From positions 310,001 to 374,000 of the forward strand of contig NZ_JPRF03000021.1 of assembly GCF_001188955.3 (NCBI RefSeq): a DNA stretch of 64,000 nucleotides, written 5' to 3'. The DNA is from Kitasatospora aureofaciens. Its GTDB lineage: Bacteria > Actinomycetota > Actinomycetes > Streptomycetales > Streptomycetaceae. A model generated the notes under the pieces. It did no database searches and was not told where the DNA came from. It worked only from the letters and a program-made list of their open reading frames with translations. The position numbers were made by a program, and so were the translations under genes. Of the stretch, positions 18,175 to 26,925 are shown piece after piece (within the stretch, counting starts at the first letter, position 1; each line of letters starts with the position of its first letter).

Positions 18175-18307
18175 TTACGGGTGGTACTTCTCCGCGACGG
18201 TCTGGGCGAGGCCCAACGAGGAGTCCAAGGTGACGCGGACGGTGACGGCGCCGGTCTTCGCGGCCGTCTCCAGCTGGTCGGTGGTGCAGTTCGTGGTGCC
18301 GTAGCCC
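18175..18307 (-). pseudogene. C-terminal gene remnant of unknown family
   Basis: On the minus strand 42 codons with normal streptomycete third-position bias end in a TAA stop: GYGTTNCTTDQLETAAKTGA followed by VTVRVTLDSSLGLAQTVAEK. Upstream of the Gly/Tyr start the frame breaks up, so this is probably the tail of a lost gene. I do not recognise the family. UAA is the rarer stop choice here. Confidence 0.4.
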
Positions 18308-18549
18308 TCGCTCCCGGCGGCCGAGCCGGAGCCCGCCTGGCCGAGCGTCTGTCAGTCGGGATCGGCCGGGATGCCCTGGTGATCCGCGCGCTGCCAGATC
18401 CGGCACCCGGCCGGGTCCGCGTGCTCGGGGTTGACGACTTCCCTGCGCAAGGGCCATCACTACGGCATCGTCCTGATCGCAACGGCCGCTGGGACGGTGC
18501 CGTTGGTCCGGGTTCGCTTCACGGGTGCGGCCCGCCCGGCCGAGCGTGA

Positions 18550-18572
18550 GGCCGATCTCGGCCCGGTAGGCT
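18550..18572 (+). promoter_or_regulatory. Leaderless promoter of the two-component operon
   Basis: A TAGGCT -10 box (18567-18572) sits exactly 8 bases before the GTG start, the spacing expected for a leaderless transcript, and there is no ribosome binding site. Immediately upstream is the palindrome GGCCGA-TC-TCGGCC (18550-18563), a possible regulator site. Confidence 0.55.
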
Positions 18573-18580
18573 CACCTGTC

Positions 18581-19255
18581 GTGCGCGTACTGGTGATCGA
18601 GGACGATGCGGGCCTGGCCCCGGTGGTTGTGCGGGGGCTGCGGGAGGCGGGATTCGCCGTCGATCTGGCCGGTGATCTCGCCGAGGCCGACCTCAAACTG
18701 GCCGTCAACGCCTACGACTGCATGGTGGCCGACCGCTCCCTGCCGGACGGGGACGCGCTCACGCTGGTCGCTGCCCTGCGCAGGGCGGGCTCCAGGCTTC
18801 CAGTCCTCCTGCTCACTGCACTGGACGCCGTCGCCGACCGGGTGGCCGGCTTCGAGCACGGCGCTGACGACTATCTCGTCAAACCGTTCGCGTTCGCCGA
18901 GCTGAACGCCCGGGTGCGGGCGCTGTGCCGTCGGGACCAGCCCGCGCGGCTGCCCGAGTTGCGGGTCGGCGATCTGGAACTCGACTTCCCCCGCCGTCGG
19001 GTGCGCCGCGCCGGTGTGCTGCTCACCCTGACCGCGAAGGAGTTCGCGGTGCTGGAGGTGCTGATGCTGCGGGCCGGCGAGGTGGTCACCCGCAGCGAGC
19101 TCATCGAGCGCTGCTGGGACGAGCACACCGAGCCGCTCTCCAATGTCGTGGACGTCCTCATCGGCCAGCTGCGCCGCCGGCTCGGGCCGCCCGAACTCAT
19201 CGAGACGGTCCGCGGCGCCGGGTACCGCCTCGCCGATCCGGCCGATCGCCCGTGA
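18581..19255 (+). CDS. OmpR/PhoB-family response regulator
   Basis: A 224-residue DNA-binding response regulator. Receiver domain residues 1-115: acidic pair EDD (7-9), phospho-acceptor Asp in MVADRSLPDGD (about 52), Thr in LLLTAL (about 81) and Lys in YLVKPF (about 103). The winged helix at about 128-220 contains LTLTAKEFAVLEVLMLRAGE and SNVVDVLIGQLRRRLG. GTG start at 18581, apparently leaderless. The stop overlaps the kinase start by 4 bases (GTGA), so the cognate kinase is the next gene. Confidence 0.95.
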   Translation: MRVLVIEDDAGLAPVVVRGLREAGFAVDLAGDLAEADLKLAVNAYDCMVADRSLPDGDALTLVAALRRAGSRLPVLLLTALDAVADRVAGFEHGADDYLVKPFAFAELNARVRALCRRDQPARLPELRVGDLELDFPRRRVRRAGVLLTLTAKEFAVLEVLMLRAGEVVTRSELIERCWDEHTEPLSNVVDVLIGQLRRRLGPPELIETVRGAGYRLADPADRP

Positions 19256-20511
19256 CCGGGCGTACGCCCGCCGTCGCACGCCTGTACCGCGTCCGGTGGG
19301 CGATGACCCTGCTCTTCGCCACCACGACCGCGGCCTGCCTGGTGGTGCTCGCCGCCGTCGCCGTCCACACCGACGGCCGGTCCCGTGCCCGTGGCCTGGA
19401 CGACACGGTGAGCCACGGCGCCGACGGCCTGGCGCGAGTGCTCTACTACGACGACGGCGGAGTACTGCGCCTCGACGGGATCTACGAGGACAGCCTCGCC
19501 GACCACGCCATGGCCCTCGGCGTGATCCAGGCCGCCCCGGGCGCGGCTCCGCAGCTCCGCCACGCCCAGCCCGCGCGAACCGCCCTGCCGGACCAGACCC
19601 GGCTGGAGGAACTCTGGCGGACGGTCCAGCGCGAGCAGGAAACCGTGGTGGTCACCGCCCCCGCGGCCGACGGCCGTTCGTACCGCTGGGCCGTGGCCCC
19701 GGTCTGGGACGGCAAGGTCCTCGACTCCGCCGTCCTGGTCGGGACCGACCCCGCGCGCAGCGAGGCGGACCACGTGCGGCTGGTCGAGTGGCTGGCCGCC
19801 GGCTGCGCCGTGCTCGTGCTGGTGGCGGCCGCGGTGGGCCACCTGCTGACCGGGCGCGCCATGCGACCCGCCCTGCGCGGACTCGAACAGCAGGAACAGT
19901 TCCTCGCCGAAGCCGCACACGAACTGCGCACGCCGCTCGCCACCCTGCGCGTGGTGGTGGAGCAGGGCGACACCGCCGAGGGCGGGGCACCGGCAGCCCT
20001 GGACGAGGCGACCCGGCTGGTCGACCGGCTGGGGCGCCTGGTCACCGGACTGCTGGCCCGGGCCAGGGTCGAGGCGGGCACCCAGGAGATAGAACGCACC
20101 CCACTGCGTCTGGACCAACTGGTCGAGCAGACCGTGGAGGAGCTGCCGGACACGGACGGGGTGACGGTCAGCGCCGAGGCGGTCGTCGTCGAGGGAGATC
20201 CCGAACTGCTGGCCCAGGCGGTCCGCAATCTCGTCGAGAACGCCCTCCGCCACGGCGGCGGCACTCCGGTCGAGGTCACGGTCACCGCCGGCCGGGTCGC
20301 GGTGCGCGACCACGGCCCCGGCGTGCCTGCAGGGGAGCACGAGCGGGTCTTCGAGCGCAGGGTCGCCGGAGCGGGGAGCACCGGCACCGGCACGGGACTG
20401 GCCATCGTACGTTGGGTGGCCGAACTCCACGGTGGCACCGCTCGGCTGTCCGAAGCCCCCGGAGGCGGGACCGTGGCCGAGTTGTGCCTGCCGGAGCGGA
20501 CGAGCGGCTGA
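19252..20511 (+). CDS. Membrane sensor histidine kinase
   Basis: A 419-residue kinase. Membrane helices at about residues 18-38 (TLLFATTTAACLVVLAAVAV) and 183-205 (WLAAGCAVLVLVAAAVGHLL) flank an extracellular sensor region of about 145 residues. The H-box is FLAEAAHELRTPLATLR (about 221-237, phospho-His in AHELRTP), the N-box AVRNLVENALRHGG (about 322), the G1 box VRDHGPGVP (about 349) and the G2 box GTGTGLAIV (about 378). A short HAMP-like linker (RAMRPALRGLEQQEQ) precedes the H-box. Overlaps the response-regulator stop. Confidence 0.95.
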   Translation: MTGRTPAVARLYRVRWAMTLLFATTTAACLVVLAAVAVHTDGRSRARGLDDTVSHGADGLARVLYYDDGGVLRLDGIYEDSLADHAMALGVIQAAPGAAPQLRHAQPARTALPDQTRLEELWRTVQREQETVVVTAPAADGRSYRWAVAPVWDGKVLDSAVLVGTDPARSEADHVRLVEWLAAGCAVLVLVAAAVGHLLTGRAMRPALRGLEQQEQFLAEAAHELRTPLATLRVVVEQGDTAEGGAPAALDEATRLVDRLGRLVTGLLARARVEAGTQEIERTPLRLDQLVEQTVEELPDTDGVTVSAEAVVVEGDPELLAQAVRNLVENALRHGGGTPVEVTVTAGRVAVRDHGPGVPAGEHERVFERRVAGAGSTGTGTGLAIVRWVAELHGGTARLSEAPGGGTVAELCLPERTSG

Positions 20512-20711
20512 ACCGCGAGGGCCGACCGGGCACCGGTGACACCGTTCCGGTACCTCATCCTCCGCTCATCCGGCGTCGGAGACAGTAGAGCCGTCCACTC
20601 GTCCCAAGGGATCGCAGGAGGCGATGACGCGCCAGGCGGCAGCGGCTGTGACACCGCGCCGGTCGCGGCGCCCGAAGCAGGCACGGTCCCCCGACAACCG
20701 GAATATCGATC

Positions 20712-21617
20712 ATGCATGTGAACAGGGTTCTCTCCCAGCGCTCGGTCGTGGCGCTGACGGCATCGGCCGTCATCACCTCGTTTCTCACCACCGCCTGTTC
20801 GAGCGGCGGGAGTTCCGAGGAGGCGCCCTCGTCGTCCCAGGGGGCGCCGGCTGCGCCCGGCACGCCTTCGGGTGAACCCGGCGGGCGACCGTCCCAGGTG
20901 ACGCTTCCCCCGGTACACGCGGGCTTCGACTACCAGCTCGGTGGTCCCTCCACCCCTGCGCCGGGCGTGACCGTCGTCGCCCGTGACCACACGGCGCCGC
21001 CCGCGCAGGGCATCTACAACATCTGCTACATCAACGGCTTCCAGGCCCAGCCCGGTGCGGAGAAGGAGTGGGACGCCGACCTGCTGCTCCGTGACAAGGC
21101 GGACGCGGTCGTGATGGACAAGGAATGGGGGGAGGCGGTGCTGGACGTCCACACCGATGCCAAGCGCAAGCGGATCGCGCAGAAGGTGAACACCTGGATC
21201 GACGAGTGCGCGGCCAAGGGATACCGGGCCGTCGATCCCGACAACTACGACAGTTACACCCGGGTGCCGGGCGGGCTGCTGACCGCGGACGACGCCAAGG
21301 CGCTCCTCTCCCTGCTCGCGGCCCGCGCGCACGAGAAGGGCCTGGCCATCGGCCAGAAGAACACGCCGGAGCTCGCCCCGGTCCGCAAGGAGGTCGGCGT
21401 CGACTTCGCCGTGGTGGAGGAGTGCGGCCAGTACAACGAATGCGGCGACTACACCGCCGCGTTCGGTGACAACGTGATCGTCATCGAGTACACCGACTCC
21501 GGCATGAAGACCGCGTGTCGAGGCTGGGGAGACAAGGTCAGCATCGTGCGGCGGGACAAGAACCTCGTGCCTGCGGGCAACGCGGGACACCTCCGCCGGA
21601 CATGCGGCACGTCGTGA
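20712..21617 (+). CDS. GH114 endo-alpha-1,4-polygalactosaminidase-like lipoprotein
   Basis: A 301-residue lipoprotein. The signal ends at the lipobox SFLTTAC with Cys29, followed by a Ser/Gly/Pro-rich linker to about residue 70. The remainder is a GH114 barrel: FDYQLGG, YNICYINGFQAQP, DADLLLRDKADAVVMDKEWG, YRAVDPDNYDSY, GLAIGQKN, DFAVVEECGQYNECGDYTAA and NVIVIEY are family landmarks. Asp in PDNYDSY and Glu in VVEECG are the likely catalytic region. GH114 enzymes cut galactosaminogalactan-type polymers. It follows the kinase gene by 200 bases on the same strand and may be a target of that system (inference). Confidence 0.9.
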   Translation: MHVNRVLSQRSVVALTASAVITSFLTTACSSGGSSEEAPSSSQGAPAAPGTPSGEPGGRPSQVTLPPVHAGFDYQLGGPSTPAPGVTVVARDHTAPPAQGIYNICYINGFQAQPGAEKEWDADLLLRDKADAVVMDKEWGEAVLDVHTDAKRKRIAQKVNTWIDECAAKGYRAVDPDNYDSYTRVPGGLLTADDAKALLSLLAARAHEKGLAIGQKNTPELAPVRKEVGVDFAVVEECGQYNECGDYTAAFGDNVIVIEYTDSGMKTACRGWGDKVSIVRRDKNLVPAGNAGHLRRTCGTS

Positions 21618-21689
21618 TCCCCGAGAACGAGGCCGGTGGGGCGTATGGCGCAGCCAACCCGGACGCGGCTGCTACCAGAAGCGGACTTG

Positions 21690-22072
21690 ACGTCCTCTGA
21701 CGAATGGGATTCGGGTCCGGCAGAAGTCGTCGACGTCGACCGCGGCGGCGACCACGAGTCCTTCCAGCCTGCGCTTACCGCGCACGTTCCCGCAGCGGCG
21801 CTCGACCGCGTCGTGGGCCTGGTCGAACGAGCCGCGGACGGCTTCGGTGACCGCGAGCCGTTGTAAGCCGGTCGAGTGCCGGCCCGCCGGCAGGGACAGC
21901 GCCCGGTCGACGGGAAGAACGTTGCCCACACCCCGGCCCCAGTGGGCGACCCGGGCGACCCGGACCATCCATCTCTTCCTCCTCCCGCCTGGCCCGCAGG
22001 TCCAGATGGTCCTGCAGTAGCTGCCGTAACAGTTCCCGCCCAGTCGTCTCGACCCCATCGGCGGCCTCGGGC
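21690..22072 (-). mobile_element. ISKra4-family transposase remnant
   Basis: Minus-strand blocks in two frames: GRELLRQLLQDHLDLRARRE, then, shifted, VGNVLPVDRALSLPAGRHST, GLQRLAVTEAVRGSFDQAHD and GKRRLEGLVVAAAVDVDDF. This is the N-terminal third of an ISKra4-family transposase, where a QGLFDHLDLRA-like helix, a HS-x-GL-x-x-LA-x-x-EA-x-RGSF block and a GKRQ-x-x-x-LA block follow each other. At least one frameshift and loss of the catalytic C-terminal part are evident. It begins immediately after the stop of the minus-strand gene ending at 22080. Confidence 0.75.
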
Positions 22073-22079
22073 AGCGCCC

Positions 22080-22424
22080 TCAAGGGTTGTCCAGCGCTGT
22101 TGCGAGACCCTCATCACGCATGCCTGGCAAAACGTATCCGTCGTTCTCGTCCCAGGGGACGTCGAGGTCGTCCATGTGCACGTGCCACTGCGCTCCTGGC
22201 AGGGCACGGTGCAACTCGGTCACGGCGTCCAGCACATGGGCGATCACCGGCAGTGCGCGGCTGGGATCGAGCGGCATCTTCGTGGACCCGGCCACGATCT
22301 CGTCCGGCTCGCTGCCAGAGCTGTCGTACAGGTAGAGGCTTTCCTCGTCCTGGTACGGGAAGGACGACATGTGGGCGGCGACAATTCGCTCGACAGTGGC
22401 CATCTCGGCATTCGTCAGTGGCAT
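22080..22424 (-). CDS. Small acidic protein of unknown function
   Basis: A 114-residue cytosolic protein, acidic, with no signal or membrane segment. Blocks such as FPYQDEESLYLYDSSGSEP, HVLDAVTELHRALPG and AQWHVHMDDLDVPWDENDGY suggest a compact alpha/beta domain. I do not recognise the family. Codon bias is normal and the gene is intact, but it directly abuts an ISKra4 remnant, so its natural 3' neighbour is lost. Confidence 0.6.
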   Translation of the reverse strand: MPLTNAEMATVERIVAAHMSSFPYQDEESLYLYDSSGSEPDEIVAGSTKMPLDPSRALPVIAHVLDAVTELHRALPGAQWHVHMDDLDVPWDENDGYVLPGMRDEGLATALDNP

Positions 22425-22627
22425 CGCCCGGCTTGCGCGGTAGTAGAGAGACGCTCATGCCGCGAGCGTACTGAGGAGGTATGACGACGCCTGCCGGCAC
22501 CCGCCGCCCGACGCGGGGCAGTCGACGCCTGCCACCGCCAACTGGCCGACCACCTCGACCAACTCCACTACCACACCACCCCCCACGGCGGCTGACCCAT
22601 CGCCACCGGCCGCCGGGGACGCGCAGG

Positions 22628-23590
22628 TCAGGGGATGTTCAGCAGGTCCGGCGGCCGGTTGAAGAGGTCGTAGGCGGTACCTGGCGCTCCGTCCGTGTCC
22701 GGAACGGGCCTCGCACCGACCGCCTCGACGAAGGCGAGGACCGCAGGGTCGGGGACCTCTGACGGCCAGGCGAGCACGACTCGGCTCGGCGGGTAGTCGG
22801 TCAGCGGGACGAAGGCGATGCCCTCGGTTCGGTGGCGGTGGGTCGCACCGGCGGGGAGGATGCCGACGGCACCCTGCCACACGACGGCATGCAGGCACTC
22901 GGACACCGTGCGGACCACCGGCCCCGAGCCGGTGCCCGCAGACCGCTCCACCGCCTCGCCGCTGTCGGCCTCGCCGAGCCAGTACCGCCGCCAGGCGGCG
23001 TCGGCGTCCTCGGGCAGGCGGATCCACGGTCGGCCCAGCAGGTCGCCGACCCGCAGATGGGGCCGCCGCGCCACGGGGTCGTCCGCCGGAACCGCTGCGA
23101 CCAGCGGCTCGGTCTCCAGCAGCCGGACCGCGAGGCCCGCGGTGTCGAAAGGGAGCCGAGTCAGAGCGACGTCGACCCGACCGGACCGCAGCCCCGCCGT
23201 CGGGTCGCTGATATCCGCCTCGCACAGCCGTACTTGCGCGTCGGGATGGGTACGGCGGAAGGCTGCGGCCGCGCGGGGGCCGAATTCGAGACCGGCTCCG
23301 GCAACGGTGCCCACCACGATGGTGCGCCGCCGGCCCGTCTCCCGTACCCGTTCCCGCGCCCGCTCGGCCGCGTCGAGCAACTCCTTTGCCTCGCCCAGCA
23401 GAACCGAACCGGCCTCAGTGAGCCGTACGCCCTGCGCGGACCGCTGGAACAACTGACAGCCGAGCTCGTTCTCGAGCTCACGTATGCGCTGACTGAGCGG
23501 GGGCTGCGACATGTGCAGCCGCGCAGCCGCGCGACCGAAGTGCAACTCCTCGGCCACGGCGACGAAATACCGCAGGCGGCGAAGATCCAT
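22628..23590 (-). CDS. LysR-family transcriptional regulator
   Basis: A 320-residue LTTR. The N-terminal winged helix-turn-helix is MDLRRLRYFVAVAEELHFGR, AAARLHMSQPPLSQRIRELE (residues 1-65); the rest is the periplasmic-binding-like effector domain with TIVVGTVAGAG at about 88. ATG at 23590 gives the standard LysR N-terminus; an upstream ATG at 23602 would add four residues. It is divergent from the carboxymuconolactone-decarboxylase-like gene 134 bases away, the classic LysR-target arrangement. Confidence 0.94.
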   Translation of the reverse strand: MDLRRLRYFVAVAEELHFGRAAARLHMSQPPLSQRIRELENELGCQLFQRSAQGVRLTEAGSVLLGEAKELLDAAERARERVRETGRRRTIVVGTVAGAGLEFGPRAAAAFRRTHPDAQVRLCEADISDPTAGLRSGRVDVALTRLPFDTAGLAVRLLETEPLVAAVPADDPVARRPHLRVGDLLGRPWIRLPEDADAAWRRYWLGEADSGEAVERSAGTGSGPVVRTVSECLHAVVWQGAVGILPAGATHRHRTEGIAFVPLTDYPPSRVVLAWPSEVPDPAVLAFVEAVGARPVPDTDGAPGTAYDLFNRPPDLLNIP

Positions 23591-23724
23591 ACCGTGCACC
23601 ATATCGAGACGGTCCGAGGACTACCGAAACAGTCTTGGACGGTCGTGCGGGTGCGCTGGTGAGCTGGTCCCGGCGCGATCGAATGGTTCTCGCCCGACTC
23701 CTGCTCACCAACGGAGGCACTCGC

Positions 23725-24087
23725 ATGCACCAGCACAGCCACGGCTACGCCGAGCCGTCCGACCTGCAACGCGCCCGGCAGGTCGGCCGCCTCGCTCCCG
23801 AGGAGTTCGCCGCCTGGCAGTCCTTCCAGGAGGTCGTCGACCGCGGAAACGGCTCCGTGCCACGCAAGTACCGTGAACTCGTGGCGATCGCCGTGGCACT
23901 GACCACCCAGTGCTCGTACTGCCTCGACGTGCACACCGCCCAGGCCCGCCGGCACGGCGTCACCGCCGAGGAACTCGCGGAGGTCATCTTCGTTGCCGGA
24001 GCGGTGCGTGCCGGCGGGGCGCTGGCTCACGGCCTGCAGGCGATGAAGCTCTACGACGGACACCCGGTCACGTCGTCACCCTCGTAG
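23725..24087 (+). CDS. Carboxymuconolactone decarboxylase-family (AhpD-like) protein
   Basis: A 120-residue helical protein with the AhpD-like redox signature CSYCLDVH (Cys63, Cys66, His70), preceded by RKYRELVAIAVALTTQ, and the second helix EELAEVIFVAGAVRAGGALA. AhpD-type proteins act as alkyl hydroperoxidase partners or as decarboxylase-fold disulfide reductases. ATG 23725 follows GGAGG. Divergent lysR gene is the likely regulator. Confidence 0.93.
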   Translation: MHQHSHGYAEPSDLQRARQVGRLAPEEFAAWQSFQEVVDRGNGSVPRKYRELVAIAVALTTQCSYCLDVHTAQARRHGVTAEELAEVIFVAGAVRAGGALAHGLQAMKLYDGHPVTSSPS

Positions 24088-24123
24088 GCCGTACCACGCA
24101 CCGCCTCTGGCCGGCGGACTCAC

Positions 24124-24231
24124 ATGATCACCGAGGCTATGTTCCACGGCTACGACCGGACCCGGCCCTCCGCCGACCTCGAACGCCTCGCGGACGAAGG
24201 CGCCCGTGTATGCCTGGCCGCCTACCGCTGA
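24124..24231 (+). CDS. Possible short peptide or gene remnant
   Basis: A 35-codon frame with normal bias, MITEAMFHGYDRTRPSADLE onward, ending just inside the 3' end of the convergent araC-type gene. No ribosome site is clear. It resembles the end of a larger helical protein rather than a complete one, so a remnant is as likely as a small protein. Confidence 0.25.
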   Translation: MITEAMFHGYDRTRPSADLERLADEGARVCLAAYR

Positions 24232-25220
24232 CGCCAGCCGTCAGGCCTGCGCAGTGATCCATTCATCGGCTCTCGGGTTGCATCCGCCGCCACCGCACCC
24301 TCCCGATGCCGCTGCGGGCTGACTCCCCGTACGCGCTTGAACGCCGTGCTGAAAGCGAAGGGAGTGCTGTACCCGACCTTGCGGGCCACTGCCGCGACGG
24401 TGGCGTCCGGTTCGCGCAGAAGGTCGGCCGCCAGGGCCAGCCGCCAGCTGGTCAGGTAGGACATGGGTGGTTCGCCGACGAGTTCGGTGAAGCGGCGGCC
24501 GAGTGCCGCGCGGGAGACCCCGGTCTGCGCGGCGAGCGACGCCACCGTCCAGGGGTGGGCCGGGTCATCGTGCAGGAGGTTCAGGGCCAGCCCGACGACC
24601 GGGTCGCTCCGGGCGGCGTACCAGCCGGGCGCGCCGGCCTCCGGCCGGGAGAGCCAGGCCCGCAGGACCGCGATGAGCAGCAGGTCCAGGAGGCGGTCGA
24701 GGACGATCTCCTGGCCGGGCTGGTCGAGGACGACCTCCTCGGACAGCAGCGCGGGCAGCGAGCTGTGCCAGGCGTCCCTCGGTAGGTGCAGGACGTGCGG
24801 CAGGGCGGTCAGCAGACGGCGGCTGACCTCGCCGTCCATCTGGTAGGTGCCGCTGATGAGTACGGCGGAGCCTTGGGGGTCGTGGCCCCAGGTGCGGACG
24901 CCGAGGTCCATCTCGTCGCACAGTTCACCGTTCGGGCCGGTGGAGACCTGGCCGGGCTGGATGACGATGAGGGGCGCGGTGGCGGGGTCGTCGGCGACGG
25001 TGTACGGCTCCGGGCCGCGTACCACCGCGATGTCGCCGGGCCGCAGGCGCACGGCCGGTTCGGCATCGGGCACCACCCATGCCTCGCCGCTGACCAGGTA
25101 CATCAGCGTCAACGGCGCGCGGTCGGCGATCCGCAGGGACCAGGGCGGGCTGAGGATCGAGCGCAGCAGGAAGGCGCCGCGGGCGCGAGGGCCGTCCAGC
25201 AGGGTCGCCAGTGGATCCAT
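24222..25220 (-). CDS. AraC-family regulator with cupin sensor
   Basis: A 332-residue regulator. The N-terminal AraC-type cupin (residues about 5-170) has APLTLMYLVSGEAWVVPDAE and VRLRPGDIAVVRGPEPYTV. The C-terminal helix-turn-helix pair runs from about 215 to 315, with WTVASLAAQTGVSRAALGRR and VAAVARKVGYSTPFAFSTAF, KRVRGVSPQRHR. This is the CFTR-like cupin-AraC group that commonly controls a divergent oxidoreductase gene; here the divergent gene is the DUF1772 protein 318 bases away. Confidence 0.94.
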   Translation of the reverse strand: MDPLATLLDGPRARGAFLLRSILSPPWSLRIADRAPLTLMYLVSGEAWVVPDAEPAVRLRPGDIAVVRGPEPYTVADDPATAPLIVIQPGQVSTGPNGELCDEMDLGVRTWGHDPQGSAVLISGTYQMDGEVSRRLLTALPHVLHLPRDAWHSSLPALLSEEVVLDQPGQEIVLDRLLDLLLIAVLRAWLSRPEAGAPGWYAARSDPVVGLALNLLHDDPAHPWTVASLAAQTGVSRAALGRRFTELVGEPPMSYLTSWRLALAADLLREPDATVAAVARKVGYSTPFAFSTAFKRVRGVSPQRHREGAVAADATREPMNGSLRRPDGWRQR

Positions 25221-25537
25221 GCGCTCAGCCTAGGAGTGGACGATCGCGTATGGCGATGAGCTTTTCGCCGATGGTCCGGCACCGGGCCGTGCGGCTGTAC
25301 TGACAGGCATGACACCGGATCCGCCAGCCACCGTCCCCCCTTACCCGCGCACGCGCCATCAGGAAGACCCCCGCACGAGGAACATGGGCATGATCGCCAT
25401 GGCGCGCGCGGAGGACCACCCGCACCACCGGGTGCCTGGACTCCTGTCCCGGGAGCCTCAGGGGTGTCCACCGCAGTGGGGCACTCCCCGCCGCACGGAA
25501 TCCGACAGCTCAACCGCGATACACCTGGGGAGTATCC
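25221..25537. other. Divergent intergenic region
   Basis: No gene is supported. The region should hold the promoters of the araC-type gene (left) and the DUF1772 gene (right); GGGGAG at 25527-25532 is the ribosome site of the latter. Confidence 0.5.
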
Positions 25538-26044
25538 GTGAACGGTGATATCCGCGGCATCGTTCTGCTCGCCGCGACGGTCCTCACCGGTTTGATGGCC
25601 GGGACCTACTTCGTATTCTCCGTCGCGGTGATGCCAGGGCTCGGACAGTCGGACGACCGTACGTTCGTCGAGGCGATGCAGCGCATCAACGTGGCGATCC
25701 AGAACGGCTGGTTCGTTCTGGCCTTCGGCGGTGCGTTGGTGCTCGGCCTGGTCGCCGCGTTCCAGCATCGGCACGGTGAGGGCCGCCCCGCCCTTGCGTG
25801 GATCGTCGCCGGAGTCGTGCTCTATGTGATCTCCCTGCTGATCACGATGGGCCTCAGTGTGCCGCTCAACAACCAGTTGGCGGAGGCCGGCTCCGCGGGC
25901 AGGATCCACGATCTCGCGGCCGTTCGTGCGCGGTTCGAGGCGACGTGGGTGCACTGGAACGTTGCTCGCACCCTGGTGACCACCGCATCGCTGGTCTGCC
26001 TCGTCTGGGCGATACGTGTCGCCCGCGGTGTGGGCCGGGCGTGA
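25538..26044 (+). CDS. DUF1772 (anthrone-oxygenase-like) membrane protein
   Basis: A 168-residue protein with four membrane helices at about residues 5-27, 55-75, 85-107 and 140-160. The pattern LTGLMAGTYFVFSVAVMPGL, FVEAMQRINVAIQN and the conserved LNNQLA plus ARFEATWVHWNVARTL match DUF1772, a family containing anthrone oxygenase; most actinobacterial members have unknown function. GTG start at 25538 with GGGGAG six bases before. It diverges from an araC-type gene that may control it. Confidence 0.92.
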   Translation: MNGDIRGIVLLAATVLTGLMAGTYFVFSVAVMPGLGQSDDRTFVEAMQRINVAIQNGWFVLAFGGALVLGLVAAFQHRHGEGRPALAWIVAGVVLYVISLLITMGLSVPLNNQLAEAGSAGRIHDLAAVRARFEATWVHWNVARTLVTTASLVCLVWAIRVARGVGRA

Positions 26045-26472
26045 GTGGCGTAGGACCGAGAGTTACCGGGTCTGCCCCGGCCTGGTCGCCGCCGACGCCG
26101 TTCACGGTCCCCAGGCCGCGTACGACGGACTCCTTCGCCGGCACCGCAGCGCGGCCGCCGCGTCGCGTCCGCCCAACTCACCCTCGCCACCCGGCGGGGC
26201 CGCCTTCGTCCAGTCGGTGAGCTGGCTCCCTTCGGCCTGGCCAGTAGGGCAGGCGTCGGAGTGATGCTGTTGTGCGGTGAACCGGGCCCGCCGCCACAAA
26301 CGACGCCGGTGCCGCCCTGTTGGTCACCCGTTGGGCGCAGCGGGCCTGCATCGTGGCCGTTTGCCGCTTCCCCGGGCTGATCAACGGGGCGGCACCGCCG
26401 CAGCGGCAGTTCTGAGGAACGCTGTTTCTCCACTCCCGCTTGACAGTTGGCCCTGCGATGCCGAAGCCGTCT
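26045..26472. other. Intergenic region without a recognisable gene
   Basis: About 430 bases with no supported frame. A consensus TTGACA occurs at 26440-26445 but no -10 box at normal spacing was found. Confidence 0.45.
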
Positions 26473-26490
26473 TACTGTCATAAGACAGTA
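26473..26490. promoter_or_regulatory. GntR (YtrA-type) operator
   Basis: Perfect inverted repeat TACTGTC-ATAA-GACAGTA, ending just before the ribosome site GGAGAA and 13 bases before the GTG start of the GntR gene. Position and symmetry indicate autoregulation. Confidence 0.75.
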
Positions 26491-26502
26491 GGAGAACTGC
26501 TC

Positions 26503-26925
26503 GTGATCGGGTTCGTACTGGACGGCCGCTCGCGGGTGGCCACGTACATGCAGCTGGTACTGCAGGTCAAACAAGCGCTGCGGGTCGGGCTGGCACAGCC
26601 CGGGGATCAGTTGCCCAAGGTGCGGGAGGTGGCGCGAGCCCTTGCCATCAACCCGAACACGGTCCTGAAGGCGTACCGGGAACTGGAGCACGAGGGATTG
26701 GCCGAGGGGCGGCCGGGGGTCGGAACCTTCCTCGTGGGGACGCTGGCCGGTCCGTCGCTGCAGCACCAGGCCGAGCTGCGCGCCGAGTTGGTGGCGTGGC
26801 TGGACAGGGCGAGGGTGGCCGGGCTCAGCCGGGACGATCTTTCGGCGCTGATCGACACCACGGTACGGGCCGCGTTCGACGCCCCGACGGCAGTAGCAGC
26901 ACGGACAACCGGGGGAGAGACATGA
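26503..26925 (+). CDS. GntR-family regulator, YtrA subfamily
   Basis: A 140-residue regulator with the GntR winged helix at about residues 8-75: VATYMQLVLQVKQALRVG, QPGDQLPKVREVARALAINP, NTVLKAYRELEHEGLAEGRP. The short C-terminal tail (about 60 residues, two helices) is the YtrA type that controls ABC transporter operons. GTG 26503 follows GGAGAA. Its stop overlaps the ATG of the ABC ATPase (ATGA). A perfect palindrome lies just upstream. Confidence 0.93.
   Translation: MIGFVLDGRSRVATYMQLVLQVKQALRVGLAQPGDQLPKVREVARALAINPNTVLKAYRELEHEGLAEGRPGVGTFLVGTLAGPSLQHQAELRAELVAWLDRARVAGLSRDDLSALIDTTVRAAFDAPTAVAARTTGGET

Noticed and set aside
24809..25259. Plus- and minus-strand frames over the araC-type gene
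   Set aside because: Out of frame with the helix-turn-helix; compositionally biased.
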